From contig JAWXTR010000024.1 of assembly GCA_044433365.1 (NCBI GenBank), positions 1 through 30,064 of the forward strand: a stretch of 30,064 bases of DNA, written 5' to 3'. The notes under the pieces are model-generated. The model saw only the letters and a program-made list of their open reading frames with translations, was not told the origin of the DNA and searched no databases. The DNA is from CAMQVM01 sp044433365 (GTDB taxonomy: Bacteria > Bacteroidota > Bacteroidia > Bacteroidales > Rikenellaceae). The translations under genes and the position numbers were made by a program. Below are positions 29,721 through 30,064 of the stretch, in pieces. Each line of letters opens with the position of its first letter. Within the stretch, counting starts at the first letter, position 1.

Positions 29721-29802
29721 CATAAACAAAGTAGCATTACCCCCAAACTTACTAAATAGTTCCAAAACGGGGGTAACGCCACTTCCACAAAGTGCAAATA
29801 TA

Positions 29803-30064
29803 ATGAAAATAACTGAAATAGAAGCAACATTTGACTTTACAGAATACAATTACGTAAAGTCACACATATCGGGTTTTGATACCAGTAAATTGGGTATCTT
29901 AAAGTCGCAATTGCCTATAAAAAAATTGGAGCAATTATTTAATAAAAAACGATCTTCAAATAGGCAAGGAGGTCGCCCCGAGGTATTGCATTTAGAAGCT
30001 CAAATATGTTTGATGTTTTTGAAAGCCTACACCAATCTTAGCGATTCAGAATTAATCAGAAGAT
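29803..30064 (+). CDS. Transposase, N-terminal part (IS5/IS1182-like)
   Basis: The frame is open from the ATG at 29803 to the window end (87 codons), so the gene is partial only because of the window edge. The visible part has a charged N-terminus, QGGRPEVLHLEAQICLMFLK and AYTNLSDSELIRR, the pattern of the N-terminal helical domain (DUF772-type) found before the DDE catalytic domain in IS5- and IS1182-like transposases. The catalytic residues lie beyond the edge. Family assignment is therefore tentative. Confidence 0.7.
   Translation, partial: MKITEIEATFDFTEYNYVKSHISGFDTSKLGILKSQLPIKKLEQLFNKKRSSNRQGGRPEVLHLEAQICLMFLKAYTNLSDSELIRR

Larger units (their letters stand above)
29649..30064 (+). 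mobile_element. Left end of an insertion sequence (cut by window edge)
   Basis: A transposase start (29803 onward) is preceded by about 150 bases with the structure of an IS left end: a candidate outer tip GGGTGACTCCCAAAACCCC at 29649, a hairpin with T-run, a near-consensus promoter and a second hairpin. The outer boundary is a guess because the right end lies outside the window and no target duplication can be checked. Confidence 0.55.

Overview
The window looks like a chromosomal segment of an AT-rich anaerobic member of the Bacteroidales (Bacteroidota). The evidence is the repeated promoter type TTG/TTTG - about 19-20 bp - TAnnTTTG, the lack of Shine-Dalgarno sites before most genes, abundant lipoboxes, a BspA-like LRR lipoprotein, a SusC-type plug domain, and a sodium-pump methylmalonyl-CoA decarboxylase operon as used for succinate-to-propionate fermentation. 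Genus cannot be fixed from the sequence alone. One assembly gap (100 N, 20455-20554) interrupts it.

Layout. 1-462 is a non-coding AT-rich region with a terminator from an upstream gene. 463-4110 is a large BspA-like leucine-rich-repeat surface lipoprotein closed by a strong terminator. 4359-5402 is mnmA (tRNA 2-thiouridylase). 5582-9346 holds etfB-etfA and a long acyl-CoA dehydrogenase, an electron-transfer module. 9459-14669 is the conserved translation/transcription operon rimP-nusA-infB, with a near-consensus promoter, a leader hairpin and a very strong terminator. 15058-19727 is mce-mmdA-LTD/oadG-mmdC-mmdB: the epimerase and the biotin-dependent sodium-translocating methylmalonyl-CoA decarboxylase, which turn (R)-methylmalonyl-CoA into propionyl-CoA while exporting Na+.

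From 19.7 kb the window becomes accessory: a small heat-shock protein (minus), the gap lying inside a 10-bp tandem repeat, a plug-only TonB-type lipoprotein (minus), and divergent to it a 942-residue lipoprotein (propeller followed by a probable glycosidase region, resembling lambda-carrageenase GH150 in layout), two tandem serine-type S1 sulfatase lipoproteins, and a flavodoxin/2[4Fe-4S] fusion. I read the middle of this as a small locus for attack on a sulfated polysaccharide. It lacks a full SusC/SusD pair inside the window. The right end has a hidden minus-strand remnant of a DNA-binding-type gene, an unrecognised lipoprotein, and the left end of an insertion sequence cut by the window edge.

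Between genes there is a rich set of small repeats: an AGGGAACTTCT...TTAGAACTCCCCT hairpin family in leaders, GGGTGACYCAAAAG palindromes, a ~60-bp repeat present in two copies, and a 123-bp MITE-like element with TGTCCG ends. No tRNA, rRNA, CRISPR array or recognised riboswitch was seen. All function calls come from motifs read by eye; no database search was run.
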